Below are positions 15,667 to 25,360 of a stretch of DNA of 64,000 bases, piece by piece (position 1 is the first letter of the stretch; each line of letters opens with the position of its first letter). Source of the stretch: Pseudanabaena minima (GTDB lineage: Bacteria; Cyanobacteriota; Cyanobacteriia; Pseudanabaenales; Pseudanabaenaceae); the NCBI RefSeq assembly GCF_051131155.1, contig NZ_CP159508.1, forward strand, positions 3,410,001-3,474,000, read 5' to 3'. The notes beneath the pieces were generated by a model that worked only from the letters and a program-made list of their open reading frames with translations, was not told where the DNA came from and did no database searches. Made by a program: the position numbers and the translations under genes.

Positions 15667-16837
15667 GTTAGATATCTCAATTAAGGATTTAATTGTAAGC
15701 CTAGTTTCTTCTTTCTCCTATTCTGAAAGAGCAAAAATAGTTACTCAGATTCAATCCTATTGGCATATACCCAAGGAAGTTCTAGTTACACTCTGCGTTA
15801 GAACTTCCTTTGATCTACTACTCCAAGCATTATGCTTACCTGCTGGCTCCGAAATTATGATGAGCGCCGTAAACATAGCTCACATGGAAGAGATTGTCAA
15901 AAAGCATCATTGCATTTCTGTTCCCATAGATATTGACTTAGAGACACTTGCACCCTCTTTAGAATCACTCAAAGCCTCTATTTCTGATCAAAGCAGGATA
16001 TTTGTCGTAGCCCAATTATTTGGAGCGATTGCGCCACTCGATCCTTATGTAGAGATATGCAAGAGCCATAATATCCTGCTGGTAGAAGACTGCGCTCAAG
16101 CATTTGATGGGTTGCGTTATCTGGGACATCCTCATGCTGACATCAGTCTTTTCAGTTTTGGTCCAATCAAATCCTGTACTGCTTTAGGTGGTTCCGTAAC
16201 TATCGTTCAAGATCCTAATTTAGCCCAGAAAATGCGAGATATTGAGCAAATCTATCCTGTCAAGACAGATTTCTGGTTCTTGAAAAGATTATTTAAATAT
16301 TTCGGGCTTAAAGTTCTCTCTACTCCTACGATCTTTGGGATTCTTATCGCTTGCTTAAATTTACTGAAATTAGATGCAAATAATTTTATTAGTATGCTAA
16401 CCCGTGGCTTTGGGAAAGGAGATATCCAGATTCAATTGCGATACCGTCCTCCCAATAGGATGCTTAGGCTTTTGCTCCATAGACTAGAGCATCTTGATAC
16501 AACCTATTACGATCGCCGCAAGCAGTCAGCTATGCTCTTTTTTGATTCATTAAAAAAGACAAACTCTAATCTTGGAAATAGGGTTATGCTGCATTCGTTC
16601 TGGGTAGTTCCTTTGATGACAGAAAATCCAGAAATGCTAATGCAAACGTTGAGAAAGGCAGGATTTGACTCGACCACAGGAACAACTAGTTTGAAATCAA
16701 TGGCTGAGGAGTCATCATTTGCAACTAAGTTAATGCGTAGTATCCTTTACTTACCGATATATCCTGCTGTCCCATTAGAGGAAGTGGATCGTCTTGCCCA
16801 ATTAATTAATCTGAATACAGCAAATGAATCTAAGTAG
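15644..16837 (+). CDS. DegT/DnrJ/EryC1/StrS-type PLP aminotransferase
   Basis: 397 aa from ATG 15644 within the end of plsY. Fold-type I aminotransferase features: 'SAVNIAHMEEI', 'ILLVEDCAQAFDG' (Asp binding the pyridine N) and the Schiff-base Lys176 in 'SLFSFGPIKSCTALGG'. Such enzymes usually aminate keto-sugars for LPS, O-antigen or antibiotic sugars. No sugar-pathway partner lies nearby, so the substrate is unknown. It could also serve a lipid or amino-alcohol pathway given the plsY coupling (inference). Confidence 0.85.
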   Translation: MKIYPRIELDISIKDLIVSLVSSFSYSERAKIVTQIQSYWHIPKEVLVTLCVRTSFDLLLQALCLPAGSEIMMSAVNIAHMEEIVKKHHCISVPIDIDLETLAPSLESLKASISDQSRIFVVAQLFGAIAPLDPYVEICKSHNILLVEDCAQAFDGLRYLGHPHADISLFSFGPIKSCTALGGSVTIVQDPNLAQKMRDIEQIYPVKTDFWFLKRLFKYFGLKVLSTPTIFGILIACLNLLKLDANNFISMLTRGFGKGDIQIQLRYRPPNRMLRLLLHRLEHLDTTYYDRRKQSAMLFFDSLKKTNSNLGNRVMLHSFWVVPLMTENPEMLMQTLRKAGFDSTTGTTSLKSMAEESSFATKLMRSILYLPIYPAVPLEEVDRLAQLINLNTANESK

Positions 16838-16843
16838 ATCACC

Positions 16844-16957
16844 AAGAATAGTTGCAGCACAAAGCTCTACAACTATTCTTACAGCTATTTTCGATCAAAC
16901 AAACCACAAGAAATTTTTTAAAAGTGTTGCGAAGCAACACTTTTAAAAAATTTCTTG
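16844..16957. terminator. bidirectional hairpins between convergent genes
   Basis: First hairpin with 11-bp arms (16844-16854 / 16870-16880). Second, a perfect 24-bp-arm palindrome (16907-16930 / 16934-16957, loop GAA) with T6/A6 in the stem. They separate the aminotransferase (+) and the LuxR gene (-). The second resembles the palindrome at 47794-47844. Confidence 0.75.
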
Positions 16958-16986
16958 GTTCTGGTTTAAGGGCAAAACACTGTAAA

Positions 16987-17655
16987 TCAATAATATTGCT
17001 TTGTAGAAAGTTGTCCAACCATCTCTGCTCGCGATGAAACCTCAAGCTTACGGAACATTCGCTTTAGAGCTTGCTTTACCGAATTTTCTGTAATCCAAAG
17101 CTCAATTCCAATTTGTGCATTTGTTCGACCAAGAGCAACCAGTTCCGCAATTTGTAGCTCGCGAGACGTTAAGCGATCGCTACTCAGAGATCGACGCTGA
17201 GATGTATTCGTTGCAATCCAAGCTGATACATGCAAACAGATCGCGCTCAAATCAGCTAAATTTTGCGTATCAAAGCTAGTCATTGCCTTCTCCCGAGTGC
17301 AACCGACTGCACCCACTAATTGTCCGCTATTGACAATCGGACCTGCCATGACATGCCAATGATCGGGACGGGGGCAAATTAATGACCAGACTTTGGGTGT
17401 TACAACTAAACCTTCATGGGCAGGAGAATGCCGTTCGACAATATAACGCGCAATGGGATTATGCTCAACCGATAGAGCCAATTTCAAAATTCTCTGAAGT
17501 TCTCTATTTTCTAAAGACAATTGATCGAAGAAAAAGATAGCCGATCTCTTGGCTAAAAAATACTCACCAATTTTTGGTGCAACCTGCGATCGCAAATCAT
17601 TTTTATCCTTAGACCGATTGATATCTTCAAATAAAAGCTTTAGGGGACTTGTCAT
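16987..17655 (-). CDS. LuxR-family transcriptional regulator with GAF-like sensor
   Basis: 222 aa. N-terminal ~150 residues look like a GAF-type sensor ('VMAGPIVNSGQLVGAVGCTREKAM', 'LADLSAICLHVSAW'). The C-terminal 60 residues are a LuxR helix-turn-helix ('LTSRELQIAELVALGRTNAQIGIEL...TENSVKQALKRMFRKL'). No receiver domain. It is transcribed away from the MAPEG gene, start to start 96 bases apart, so it probably regulates that gene and itself. Ligand unknown. Confidence 0.88.
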   Translation of the reverse strand: MTSPLKLLFEDINRSKDKNDLRSQVAPKIGEYFLAKRSAIFFFDQLSLENRELQRILKLALSVEHNPIARYIVERHSPAHEGLVVTPKVWSLICPRPDHWHVMAGPIVNSGQLVGAVGCTREKAMTSFDTQNLADLSAICLHVSAWIATNTSQRRSLSSDRLTSRELQIAELVALGRTNAQIGIELWITENSVKQALKRMFRKLEVSSRAEMVGQLSTKQYY

Positions 17656-17750
17656 AGTTCAAGATTTCCGTGAACTGTACTCGATCGAGGTCTAGAAAGC
17701 TTAAAGCCATCAACATAATATTAACCTTGAAGTCTCCCCAACAGCCTGAA

Positions 17751-18188
17751 ATGCCAATTATTCAAGAGTCTATTTTTAGCCCATTCTTTGCGATGGTGTT
17801 TTTAACGTTCCTAGTCTGGATATATATGTATATTCGGCGTATCAACTTTATTACCAGTAAAAAGATTCGCCCTCAAGATTTTGCCGCAAGTAGCACAACA
17901 CTGGCACAGATTTCCCCTGCAAATGTTTCCAATCCATCGGACAACTTCAAAAATCTATTCGAGATGCCGATAATTTTTTATGCCTTTGTCCTCTATCTTT
18001 TTATCACAAAGCAAGTAGACACAATATATATCAACGCTTCATGGATCTTTGTTGTATTTCGGATATTGCATAGTGTTGTGCATTGCACATTCAATTTGAT
18101 TATGCTCAGATTTTATCTCTATCTATTTTCAGCGATCGCAATATGGTTTATGACAATTCGTGCGGCACTGATGTACTTTAACTTGTAA
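17751..18188 (+). CDS. MAPEG family membrane protein
   Basis: 145 aa from ATG 17751 ('MPIIQESIFSPFF'). Four membrane helices with the MAPEG core pattern 'SDNFKNLFEMPIIFYAFVLYLF' (Asn/Glu-x-Pro) and 'ASWIFVVFRILHSVVHCTFN' (Arg-x-x-His). Family members are glutathione-dependent transferases/peroxidases or membrane proteins of unknown role. An in-frame start 27 codons upstream would reach back almost to the divergent LuxR gene and is less likely. Confidence 0.85.
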   Translation: MPIIQESIFSPFFAMVFLTFLVWIYMYIRRINFITSKKIRPQDFAASSTTLAQISPANVSNPSDNFKNLFEMPIIFYAFVLYLFITKQVDTIYINASWIFVVFRILHSVVHCTFNLIMLRFYLYLFSAIAIWFMTIRAALMYFNL

Positions 18189-18192
18189 TACC

Positions 18193-18288
18193 AATTCACG
18201 AAAGTGTTGCAACACTTTCGTGAATTAAAAACCAAACCCAGTAAGGGTTTTAAGAACACAAAATGGCTACGCCATTTTGTGTTTTGGT
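18193..18288. terminator. palindromes between convergent MAPEG and pheT genes
   Basis: A 16-bp-arm hairpin (18193-18208 / 18211-18226, loop GC) is followed by a double-hairpin repeat (18227-18288): AAACCC...GGGTTT, then AACACAAAATGGC-TAC-GCCATTTTGTGTT. The double hairpin recurs at 31621-31678 and, inverted, at 39117-39176. Confidence 0.75.
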
Positions 18289-18319
18289 ATAACTGATGGA
18301 AAGCCGAAGCCCTAGAAAA

Positions 18320-20731
18320 CTAACTTCTCAATGTTGCTTGGAATTTCTCTTCGAGTAAGTCACGTACCTTTTGATGGACAGGATTAATATCGGCATCAGT
18401 AAGCGTGCGATCACTAGCTCGGTAAACTAGTCTAAAGGCAAGACTACGTGAACCTTCGGGAACGCCTTTACCGATGTATTGATCAAAGAGAGTGACGGAA
18501 TCAAGCAACTCGCCGCCCACATGGGTAATCGATCGCTGAATATCGGCAACGGTGAACTTAAGTGGTGCGAAGAAGGCAATATCGCGATCGCTACTGGGAT
18601 AGGTCGAGAATGACTGAAAAGTAGGAATCGACTTCTTCATCATCGCATCAAGCAAAGTATAGAAATCTAGCTCAAAGGCATAAATTTCATCAGGAAGTTC
18701 CTTCTCCGCACGTAACTGGGGATGTAACTGTCCGAATGTACCAAGGCGTTCACCAGAAATCCAGAGAGAAGCGGTACGTCCAGGGTGTAGGCGCTCATCC
18801 TTTTGATCAGGTTGATATTCTACAGTTACCGAGAGATTGTGGAATACGGAATCGAGCAAACCTTTGGCTTCATAGAAATTCAAAGGTTTGGAATCATGCT
18901 GCCATGCGCCCACAGTGGGATCGCCGCCGAAAATGCCTGCAATGCGATCGGTTTCATCGCTACCCGCTTCATCGAGCCAGAATACGCGCCCAATCTCAAA
19001 TCCATTCAAAATGCCATTACCTTGATTGATATTAAAGGCACAAGCCTCAATCAAATTGGTGAGCAAGTCGCCACGCAAAGCGCCATATTCGATCGCGACA
19101 GGATTATTGATTTTCACCTGATGTGATTCAGTGGGAGGGCATAGGGACATATGCATGACTTCTGTTAAGCCCACCGCACGGAAGGCAGCCCGAATCATCC
19201 GCCCACCCTCTTGATCGGCGGAGAGGAATCCAAACTCGGTTCTCGCAGGTAAAGTCTCTACAAATTTGTCATAGCCATAGATCCGCGCAATCTCTTCCAC
19301 TAAGTCAATTTCGCGCTCGATGTCAGCATAGCGATAGGGTGGCACGGTGACTTTCCATGTGGCATAGCTACCTTCTTCGATTGGTTGCTTTTCTAGCTCA
19401 AAGGATAAAACCTTGAGAGTCTGCTCAACTTCCGCTTCCGATAGTAAAGCTAAGGCATCATCATCTTCGCGATCAACTTCACCTAATACCTGCCAAACTT
19501 TAGTCAAGCGTAAATCAATGGTGCGAATTGCCTTAGAACGTGCATCAACAATACTCTGTTCCACAACTTCACCGCCAGCCATCTCCGTAATCATCTGGAT
19601 TGCTTTTGCCGAAGCCGACTCGATCGCCGCCTGATTAACACCGCGTTCATAGCGAGCCGAGGCTTCAGTGCGTAAGCCTTGAGCGCGTGCCGATCGCCTT
19701 GTAGTAACCTGCGTAAATAGAGCCGCTTCTAAAACAATATTGGTTGTTTTTTCAGAAACCTCAGTTTCCGCGCCACCCATTACCCCTGCGATCGCGATCG
19801 GTTTGTCGCCCGACGTAATCAGGAAGTTTTGACTGGTGAGAGTGCGATCGGCATCATCAAGGGTTTTAATTTTTTCGCCAGCCTTGGCAAAGTGCACCCC
19901 GATCTTCAGATCCTTGTCCAAAGTATCCGCATCAAAGGCATGGAGAGGCTGTCCCCATTCCAACAGAATGTAATTGGTGATATCCACAATATTGTTAATC
20001 GATCGCATTCCCGCCGCTTCTACACGACGCTTTAACCATTCAGGAGATGGCGCGACCTTTACGCCTTTGATTAAAGTACCGATATAGGCAGGACAGGACT
20101 TCGGATCTTCTACAGTCACCCAATTTGCGGCTTTGGGCTGAAAATCTGTAGTTGCTAGGGGTAACCGCACCTCTTTGCCTAGCAAAGCAGCGACTTCACG
20201 GGCGATCCCCACCACACTCAGGGCATCGGCACGGTTTGCCGTCGAGGTCACATCAAGGATTGCGTCGTCTAGTCCTAGCAATGGACGCACATCTGCGCCA
20301 ACTGTGACATCTTCAGGAAATTCATGGATACCACTTGATTCTTTGGCTAGCCCAATCTCGGCTAGTGAACAAATCATCCCCTCCGAACGTTCACCACGTA
20401 ACTTAGTGGGGCGCAGTTTCAAATCAATGGTCGGCAAATAAGTCCCAATCGTGGCTACAGGCACAAACAATCCCTGTCTAGCATTTGCCGCACCACAGAC
20501 GATTTGCAAGGGTTCAGGTGCGCCAATATCGACTTTACATACCTGTAATTTATCAGCGTTGGGATGACGCTCGGCTGTGAGGATATGACCAACCACCACG
20601 CCCTCAGCCCATGTCCTGCGATCTTCGATTGACTCGACTTCAAAGCCTGCCATAGTCAGTTTTTCATCTAGCTCTTGGGGCGAGAGATCGCAGTCTACAA
20701 GTTCACGGAGCCAATTCAGAGAGATACGCAT
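18320..20731 (-). CDS. pheT: phenylalanyl-tRNA synthetase beta subunit
   Basis: 803 aa, the usual length. N-terminal tRNA-binding (EMAP-like) domain around residues 40-150 ('VVVGHILTAERHPNADKLQVCKVD'), B3/B4 editing domain ('NIVDITNYILLEWGQPLHAFDADTL'), B5 domain ('RYERGVNQAAIE' onward), the inactive catalytic-like core, and a C-terminal anticodon-binding FDX-ACB domain ('PSSDRDIAFFAP...VPEGSRSLAFRLVYR'). With PheS it forms the (alpha-beta)2 enzyme; pheS is not in the window, as is common in cyanobacteria. Confidence 0.97.
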   Translation of the reverse strand: MRISLNWLRELVDCDLSPQELDEKLTMAGFEVESIEDRRTWAEGVVVGHILTAERHPNADKLQVCKVDIGAPEPLQIVCGAANARQGLFVPVATIGTYLPTIDLKLRPTKLRGERSEGMICSLAEIGLAKESSGIHEFPEDVTVGADVRPLLGLDDAILDVTSTANRADALSVVGIAREVAALLGKEVRLPLATTDFQPKAANWVTVEDPKSCPAYIGTLIKGVKVAPSPEWLKRRVEAAGMRSINNIVDITNYILLEWGQPLHAFDADTLDKDLKIGVHFAKAGEKIKTLDDADRTLTSQNFLITSGDKPIAIAGVMGGAETEVSEKTTNIVLEAALFTQVTTRRSARAQGLRTEASARYERGVNQAAIESASAKAIQMITEMAGGEVVEQSIVDARSKAIRTIDLRLTKVWQVLGEVDREDDDALALLSEAEVEQTLKVLSFELEKQPIEEGSYATWKVTVPPYRYADIEREIDLVEEIARIYGYDKFVETLPARTEFGFLSADQEGGRMIRAAFRAVGLTEVMHMSLCPPTESHQVKINNPVAIEYGALRGDLLTNLIEACAFNINQGNGILNGFEIGRVFWLDEAGSDETDRIAGIFGGDPTVGAWQHDSKPLNFYEAKGLLDSVFHNLSVTVEYQPDQKDERLHPGRTASLWISGERLGTFGQLHPQLRAEKELPDEIYAFELDFYTLLDAMMKKSIPTFQSFSTYPSSDRDIAFFAPLKFTVADIQRSITHVGGELLDSVTLFDQYIGKGVPEGSRSLAFRLVYRASDRTLTDADINPVHQKVRDLLEEKFQATLRS

Positions 20732-20884
20732 TGGAAAATTATGGAGAAAATAGTATTAAGAAATTTTCAGGCTATAGTAGTTTAGCAAAATCCGCACTCC
20801 AAACTCATTAAGTGTATAGCATGACGCTATAGACATGATTTTAGGCTTAATGTATATGCGATCGCCTCAGCCCCAATTGCATCA

Positions 20885-21496
20885 CTAGCCACCAGCTTGA
20901 AAAATTTGTTGAGCCGTTAAATTCAATTCTGGAAAAGTTGGTGAAATGATGCGTTGATTTTCGCGAAATTGCCTAACTTGGTATTCGCCATTAATTAGCG
21001 AATAAATTGAGATTGTCGGCTGTTTCGGATTACCAATATAGCGAATCCCACCTAAGGCGAGATAATCAATAATCCAATATTCAGGAATACCGATTTCCTC
21101 GTAATCTCTCAATTTGGTTAAATAATCAACACGCCAATTATTACTGACGACTTCAATTACTAAAGGAATTGAATCCCCCTGCGTTACAGTTGATTGGGTT
21201 GCCCAGAGTGGCTCGTTTATTAAACTAGGGCAATTCAGCAACAAGACATCGGGAATATAACCTGATTCACTACCTAGAGATCTGACTAATGCTTGTTTGG
21301 GGATAGAGTAAGGGAGGTTAAGTCGATCAAATTCTACAGTGATTTTCCGTGCTGTAAAGCCAGTAATATTTTCATGCTGTCCCAATGGCTGTGGCATTTC
21401 AATAATTACTCCATTATGCAATTCATAACGTGCATCGTCAGGCTTCCAATCGATAAATTCTGCAAAAGTTACCTGTTTTTGGAGGAGTTGCATCAT
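20885..21496 (-). CDS. Uma2 family restriction-endonuclease-like protein
   Basis: 203 aa, PD-(D/E)XK-like fold typical of the Uma2 (DUF820) families abundant in cyanobacteria: 'KPDDARYELHNGVIIEM', 'SGYIPDVLLLN', 'IPLVIEVVSNNWRVDYLTKLRDYEEIGIPEYWIIDY'. The D (PDV), E (IEV) and K (LTK) positions of a nuclease are present. Function is not established. Monocistronic, divergent from the STAND gene. Confidence 0.9.
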   Translation of the reverse strand: MMQLLQKQVTFAEFIDWKPDDARYELHNGVIIEMPQPLGQHENITGFTARKITVEFDRLNLPYSIPKQALVRSLGSESGYIPDVLLLNCPSLINEPLWATQSTVTQGDSIPLVIEVVSNNWRVDYLTKLRDYEEIGIPEYWIIDYLALGGIRYIGNPKQPTISIYSLINGEYQVRQFRENQRIISPTFPELNLTAQQIFQAGG

Positions 21497-21566
21497 GATT
21501 TACTTACCTGAGCGGTTACTCTAATCACAGGTGTATTTTAACAGTTATAAGTAGTTGGATTGGGCA

Positions 21567-21619
21567 CAATTAAACAAAAAACTGTGGCGCACGCTGCGCC
21601 ACAGTTTTTTGTTTAATTG
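21567..21619. repeat. 24-bp-arm perfect palindrome in a divergent region
   Basis: Arms 21567-21590 and 21596-21619, loop ACGCT, between the starts of Uma2 (-) and the STAND gene (+). It therefore cannot terminate either gene. It lies 45 bases before the STAND start codon, in its likely leader or promoter. Confidence 0.8.
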
Positions 21620-21664
21620 AAAAGTTTTCGTTAGAATGGCAACAGATGTGGAGGATGCCAAGCT

Positions 21665-24600
21665 ATGACAAGAATCTTTTTGGCGAGGACTGAGGAACAG
21701 AAAAGATTTCGGGAAGTATTGCGATCGCTGCAACCAAATGCTGGTTCACGATGGTTCTCGGAGAACTTGCCTACGATGGCGAAACTTTTACCTGCGAAGA
21801 AAGAAGTAGTCAGTACATCACCGCATATTTTCCTGCTCTATGGCGAAGGGGGAATGGGAAAAACGAGTCTGGGGCGGCGGTTTTGCGATCTGGCTAGGGA
21901 AGAGTTTCCTGATGGCTTTCAGGTGTTGCGATTGGATTGGGAAGAGGCAAAGAATGAGTATCCATCGCTGAATGTGGGACATGAATCAATTCGTCCTGAA
22001 TCGGTGTTAGAGACGATTTATTTGGCGGTGAGTAAGGGGCGCGAGGGAATTTTTGAGAAATATCGGCAGGTGGAGAAAACGCTGAAGCAAATTGAGGAGA
22101 AGGTGGATAAGGAACTGCAAGCAAGGCAGGGAGAGGGGGTGGAATATGCGCCGATTTTGAAAAAGGGTTTGAGTTGGTCGTTGGGAGCATTGAGGAAATT
22201 GCCTTATGTAGAAACGATTCTGGGGGCGGGAGATGGAACGGTGGACGAGGCGATCGCGGATGGGGCGGTGAGTGCTTTGGTGGGTTTGATGAAAAAGCGG
22301 TTGTCCTTGGAGGAACGCAGGATTTTTGCGACTCCCCATCGACAATTGGCTGAGGCTTTGGGGCATGGTTTACAGGCTATTTCTGCTCAGAAACCCTTGG
22401 TGCTTTTGTTGGATACCTATGAGATTGTCGATCGCCTTGAGTGTGATCGCGTGTTGCGAATGGTGATTAAGGCGGCGGGTCGGCGGGTGGTTTGGGCGAT
22501 CGCGGGTCGGGCAAATCTGGCAGATAGCTATCGGTTATCGCAGGATTATTTTCAGGGCTATCGGGATGTGTTTTCAGAAAACCTCTATGTTTACCCGATG
22601 AGTGAGTTTAGTTGGGAGCAGGTGAGTGAATATTTTGCACATCCTGAGATCAATGTACCTCTGAGCGATAAGGCAGCGGAGTCGGTGAAGCAGTTTAGTT
22701 TGGGAATTCCCTTTGTGGTGCAGCAAATTGCGGCGATGCGTCAACAGGGGATTGATCTTGACACGATTCTCAGCGCTCCATCGGCGGATCGTGATGATGA
22801 GTCGCCCCGTGAGGCGGTGGTCAGGGCAACGAGCGATCGCTTTTTGCGGTATTGCTTGGATGAGCATGACCAAAAGGCGGTGTATGCGATGGCGATGATG
22901 CGTCGTCCTGATAATGAGCTATTAAAGGCGATGCTGGGGGTGACTGACCTTGAGCCAGAGATGCGATCGCTGAAAGCAAGGCATTCGTTTGTGTTGTTGG
23001 AGGGTAAGGGCATTAGGTTGCATGACAAGCTAGAGAGCTTTTTGCAAGATTATCTGCGTTGTGGGTTGGCGGGGCAGTCACCAATGGTGCGAGAGTTGAG
23101 CGATCGGGCTGTGGCTTATTTGGAACCGCGTTTGCGTGAGTGGACTCAAGAGTTTACGGATACGGCAGATTATTTCGAGTCGGATCGGATTGCGAATGGG
23201 TTGTTGGATTTGGTGCAGTTTAAGTTTTGGCAAGATGTGGAGGTTGGCTGGCGTTATGCAGTGCCGCTTTTTGTGGAGAGTTGGCAATATAACCACGATT
23301 GGCAAAAGCAACTTTTGGGAATTGTTGAGGCTTTTCAGGTACGGTTTGATGGGGATAGTAAAAAGCGTTTGCGAATTTTTACTAAAGATTTGGATTACTA
23401 CTTTTTCGATACTGATAGTCGGAAGGATTTGTTGGATGAGTTGGAGAAGTTGGCAAAACGGGGTTGGGTGGATGGCGATCATAAAATTGAACGCATGGTA
23501 ATTCTCTTTTTACAACATGGCCGTTTACTTTATAAACTGGAACGCTATTCAGAATGTCTTCAGATATATCTTGAAGCAGAAAAACAACTTCCTGAAACTG
23601 CACTACATTTACGGAAAGATTTAGCAGAAGAATTTGAAAATATTGGTAATCAGTTAACTTGGAAAGATGGCAATGAGATCGCTTCACCTGAGGCTCAGGG
23701 TGCTTATCAAAATTCGGTTACATTGAATCCTGAAAATTCAGGTGCATGGTACGGATTAGGTGTTAGTCTTCTGTTATTAAGCCAATATGAATCAGCAATT
23801 GCAGCCCTATACAGAGCCATCAATATAGACCAAAAATCTGCCAATCCTCATAACAGTTTGGGCAATATCTACAAAGCACAAGGAAAATACGAATTATCAA
23901 TCACATCTTATCAACAAGCGAGCGACCTCGACCCCAAATTTGCCTATCCTCACAACGGTTTGGGCAATGTCTACTATGTTCAAGGAAAATATGAATTAGC
24001 GATCGCATCCTATCAACAGGCGATCAACCTCGACCCAAAATTTGCCAATCCCCACAACAATTTGGGTAATGTCTACAAAGCCCAAGGGGAGTACGAATTA
24101 GCGATCGCATCCTATCAACAGGCGATCGACCTTGACCCAAAATATGTCTATCCCCACAATGGTTTAGGCAATGTCTACAAAGCCCAAGGAAAGGATGAAT
24201 TAGCAATCACATCCTTTCAACAGGCGATCAACCTCGACCCAAAATTTGCCTCTTCCCACTACAATTTGGGCAATGTATATCAAGCTCAAGGGAAGGATGA
24301 ATTAGCGATCGCATCCTATCAACAGGCAATTAGCCTTAATACAAAATATGCCTCTCCCCACAACGGCTTGGGCAATGTCTACTATGTTCAAGGGAAGTAC
24401 GAATTAGCGATCGCATCTTATCAACAGGCGATCGACCTCGACCCAAAAAATGCTTTTCCCCACCACGGGTTGGGCATTGTCTACCAAGAACAAGGGAATT
24501 ATGAATTAGCGATCTCATCCTATCAACAGGCGATTAATCTCGATCCAAAATATGTCTATCTCCACAATGATTTAGGACTTATCTACATTGACAAAGGAGA

Positions 24601-24979
24601 ATATGAATTAGCGATCTTATCTTTTCTAAAAGTGATTGACCTTGATCCCACTAATGCTTCGCCAAAGTTTAATCTTAGTATTGTGATGGGTCTTCAAGGT
24701 AACCAAGACAAAGCTATTGAACTACTAAAATTGAGTCTAGATCTTCTTGACGACTCTATATATGAACGACTTTTTCGGACGTTACATGAAACTGCTATTG
24801 GTGAGCTCGAACTTGGTATCAATAGATTAAAAGAGATTTTAGAAACTGAGAATCCACCAGAGAGTATGCTGTCGAATGCCCTAAAGTACGCAGAACTTAT
24901 AGCGCGATTTCCTACTAAACTTGAGGGCATTGATACTGTGATTGAGATGCTGCGTCAGGCGATTGCGAAAGCGCAATAA
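21665..24979 (+). CDS. STAND-type NTPase with C-terminal TPR repeats
   Basis: 1104 aa. A short N-terminal region precedes a STAND/NB-ARC-like NTPase: Walker A 'GEGGMGKTS' (60-68) and a Walker B-like 'PLVLLLDTYE' (~255). A winged-helix-like and helical linker region follows. The C-terminal half carries ten 34-residue TPR units (about residues 690-1030), seven of them almost identical in protein and DNA (102-bp period, 23845-24660). STAND proteins oligomerise after ligand binding, often in signalling or phage defence. No recognisable effector domain is fused, so its output is unknown. A GAGG site lies upstream of the ATG. Confidence 0.88.
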   Translation: MTRIFLARTEEQKRFREVLRSLQPNAGSRWFSENLPTMAKLLPAKKEVVSTSPHIFLLYGEGGMGKTSLGRRFCDLAREEFPDGFQVLRLDWEEAKNEYPSLNVGHESIRPESVLETIYLAVSKGREGIFEKYRQVEKTLKQIEEKVDKELQARQGEGVEYAPILKKGLSWSLGALRKLPYVETILGAGDGTVDEAIADGAVSALVGLMKKRLSLEERRIFATPHRQLAEALGHGLQAISAQKPLVLLLDTYEIVDRLECDRVLRMVIKAAGRRVVWAIAGRANLADSYRLSQDYFQGYRDVFSENLYVYPMSEFSWEQVSEYFAHPEINVPLSDKAAESVKQFSLGIPFVVQQIAAMRQQGIDLDTILSAPSADRDDESPREAVVRATSDRFLRYCLDEHDQKAVYAMAMMRRPDNELLKAMLGVTDLEPEMRSLKARHSFVLLEGKGIRLHDKLESFLQDYLRCGLAGQSPMVRELSDRAVAYLEPRLREWTQEFTDTADYFESDRIANGLLDLVQFKFWQDVEVGWRYAVPLFVESWQYNHDWQKQLLGIVEAFQVRFDGDSKKRLRIFTKDLDYYFFDTDSRKDLLDELEKLAKRGWVDGDHKIERMVILFLQHGRLLYKLERYSECLQIYLEAEKQLPETALHLRKDLAEEFENIGNQLTWKDGNEIASPEAQGAYQNSVTLNPENSGAWYGLGVSLLLLSQYESAIAALYRAINIDQKSANPHNSLGNIYKAQGKYELSITSYQQASDLDPKFAYPHNGLGNVYYVQGKYELAIASYQQAINLDPKFANPHNNLGNVYKAQGEYELAIASYQQAIDLDPKYVYPHNGLGNVYKAQGKDELAITSFQQAINLDPKFASSHYNLGNVYQAQGKDELAIASYQQAISLNTKYASPHNGLGNVYYVQGKYELAIASYQQAIDLDPKNAFPHHGLGIVYQEQGNYELAISSYQQAINLDPKYVYLHNDLGLIYIDKGEYELAILSFLKVIDLDPTNASPKFNLSIVMGLQGNQDKAIELLKLSLDLLDDSIYERLFRTLHETAIGELELGINRLKEILETENPPESMLSNALKYAELIARFPTKLEGIDTVIEMLRQAIAKAQ

Positions 24980-25360
24980 GTTGGAGCTTAACATTTGCGC
25001 CACAATTTTAAAACCCATCACAGAAATCTCGATCCACAAATGCTATGCCCTCTCTGCTTTTACAGACAATTTGTCCCTGCGTTGCGAAGTTTTGGGCAGT
25101 GCATTCCCAAAAGAATATCATCTAAAAATTTATAAATTCCTGCGGGAATGCACTGCCCCTACAGTTCTACTCTATAGACGCGAATAAATAATGACATTAA
25201 CAAAAATCGAGGATCTGGATATACATTCGGATTTTGTTGAGGCTTGGCGATTTCTTCCAAGTTTTGGAGAGCGATTAGATACTGATGATTTTAGGACACT
25301 ACATCAAAATTCAAAATTCAAAATTTGCTACACTGACAAAAATAGATACATTAACTCACT
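24980..25360. other. gap without a convincing gene
   Basis: Holds a 15-bp-arm inverted repeat (25094-25108 / 25144-25158, GGGCAGTGCATTCCC and its complement), a type of dispersed repeat common in cyanobacteria. It also holds an open frame from 25191 that looks like a gene fragment: part of it (around 25262-25295) recurs, diverged, at 25681-25715. Probably a decayed region. Confidence 0.5.

Noticed and set aside
23845..24660. Direct repeats with ~102-bp period, at first sight array-like
   Set aside because: They encode in-frame TPR units of the STAND protein; no spacer/repeat structure of a CRISPR array.
24942..25187. 81-codon open frame after the STAND gene
   Set aside because: It overlaps the STAND 3' end and runs through an inverted repeat; the composition is not protein-like.
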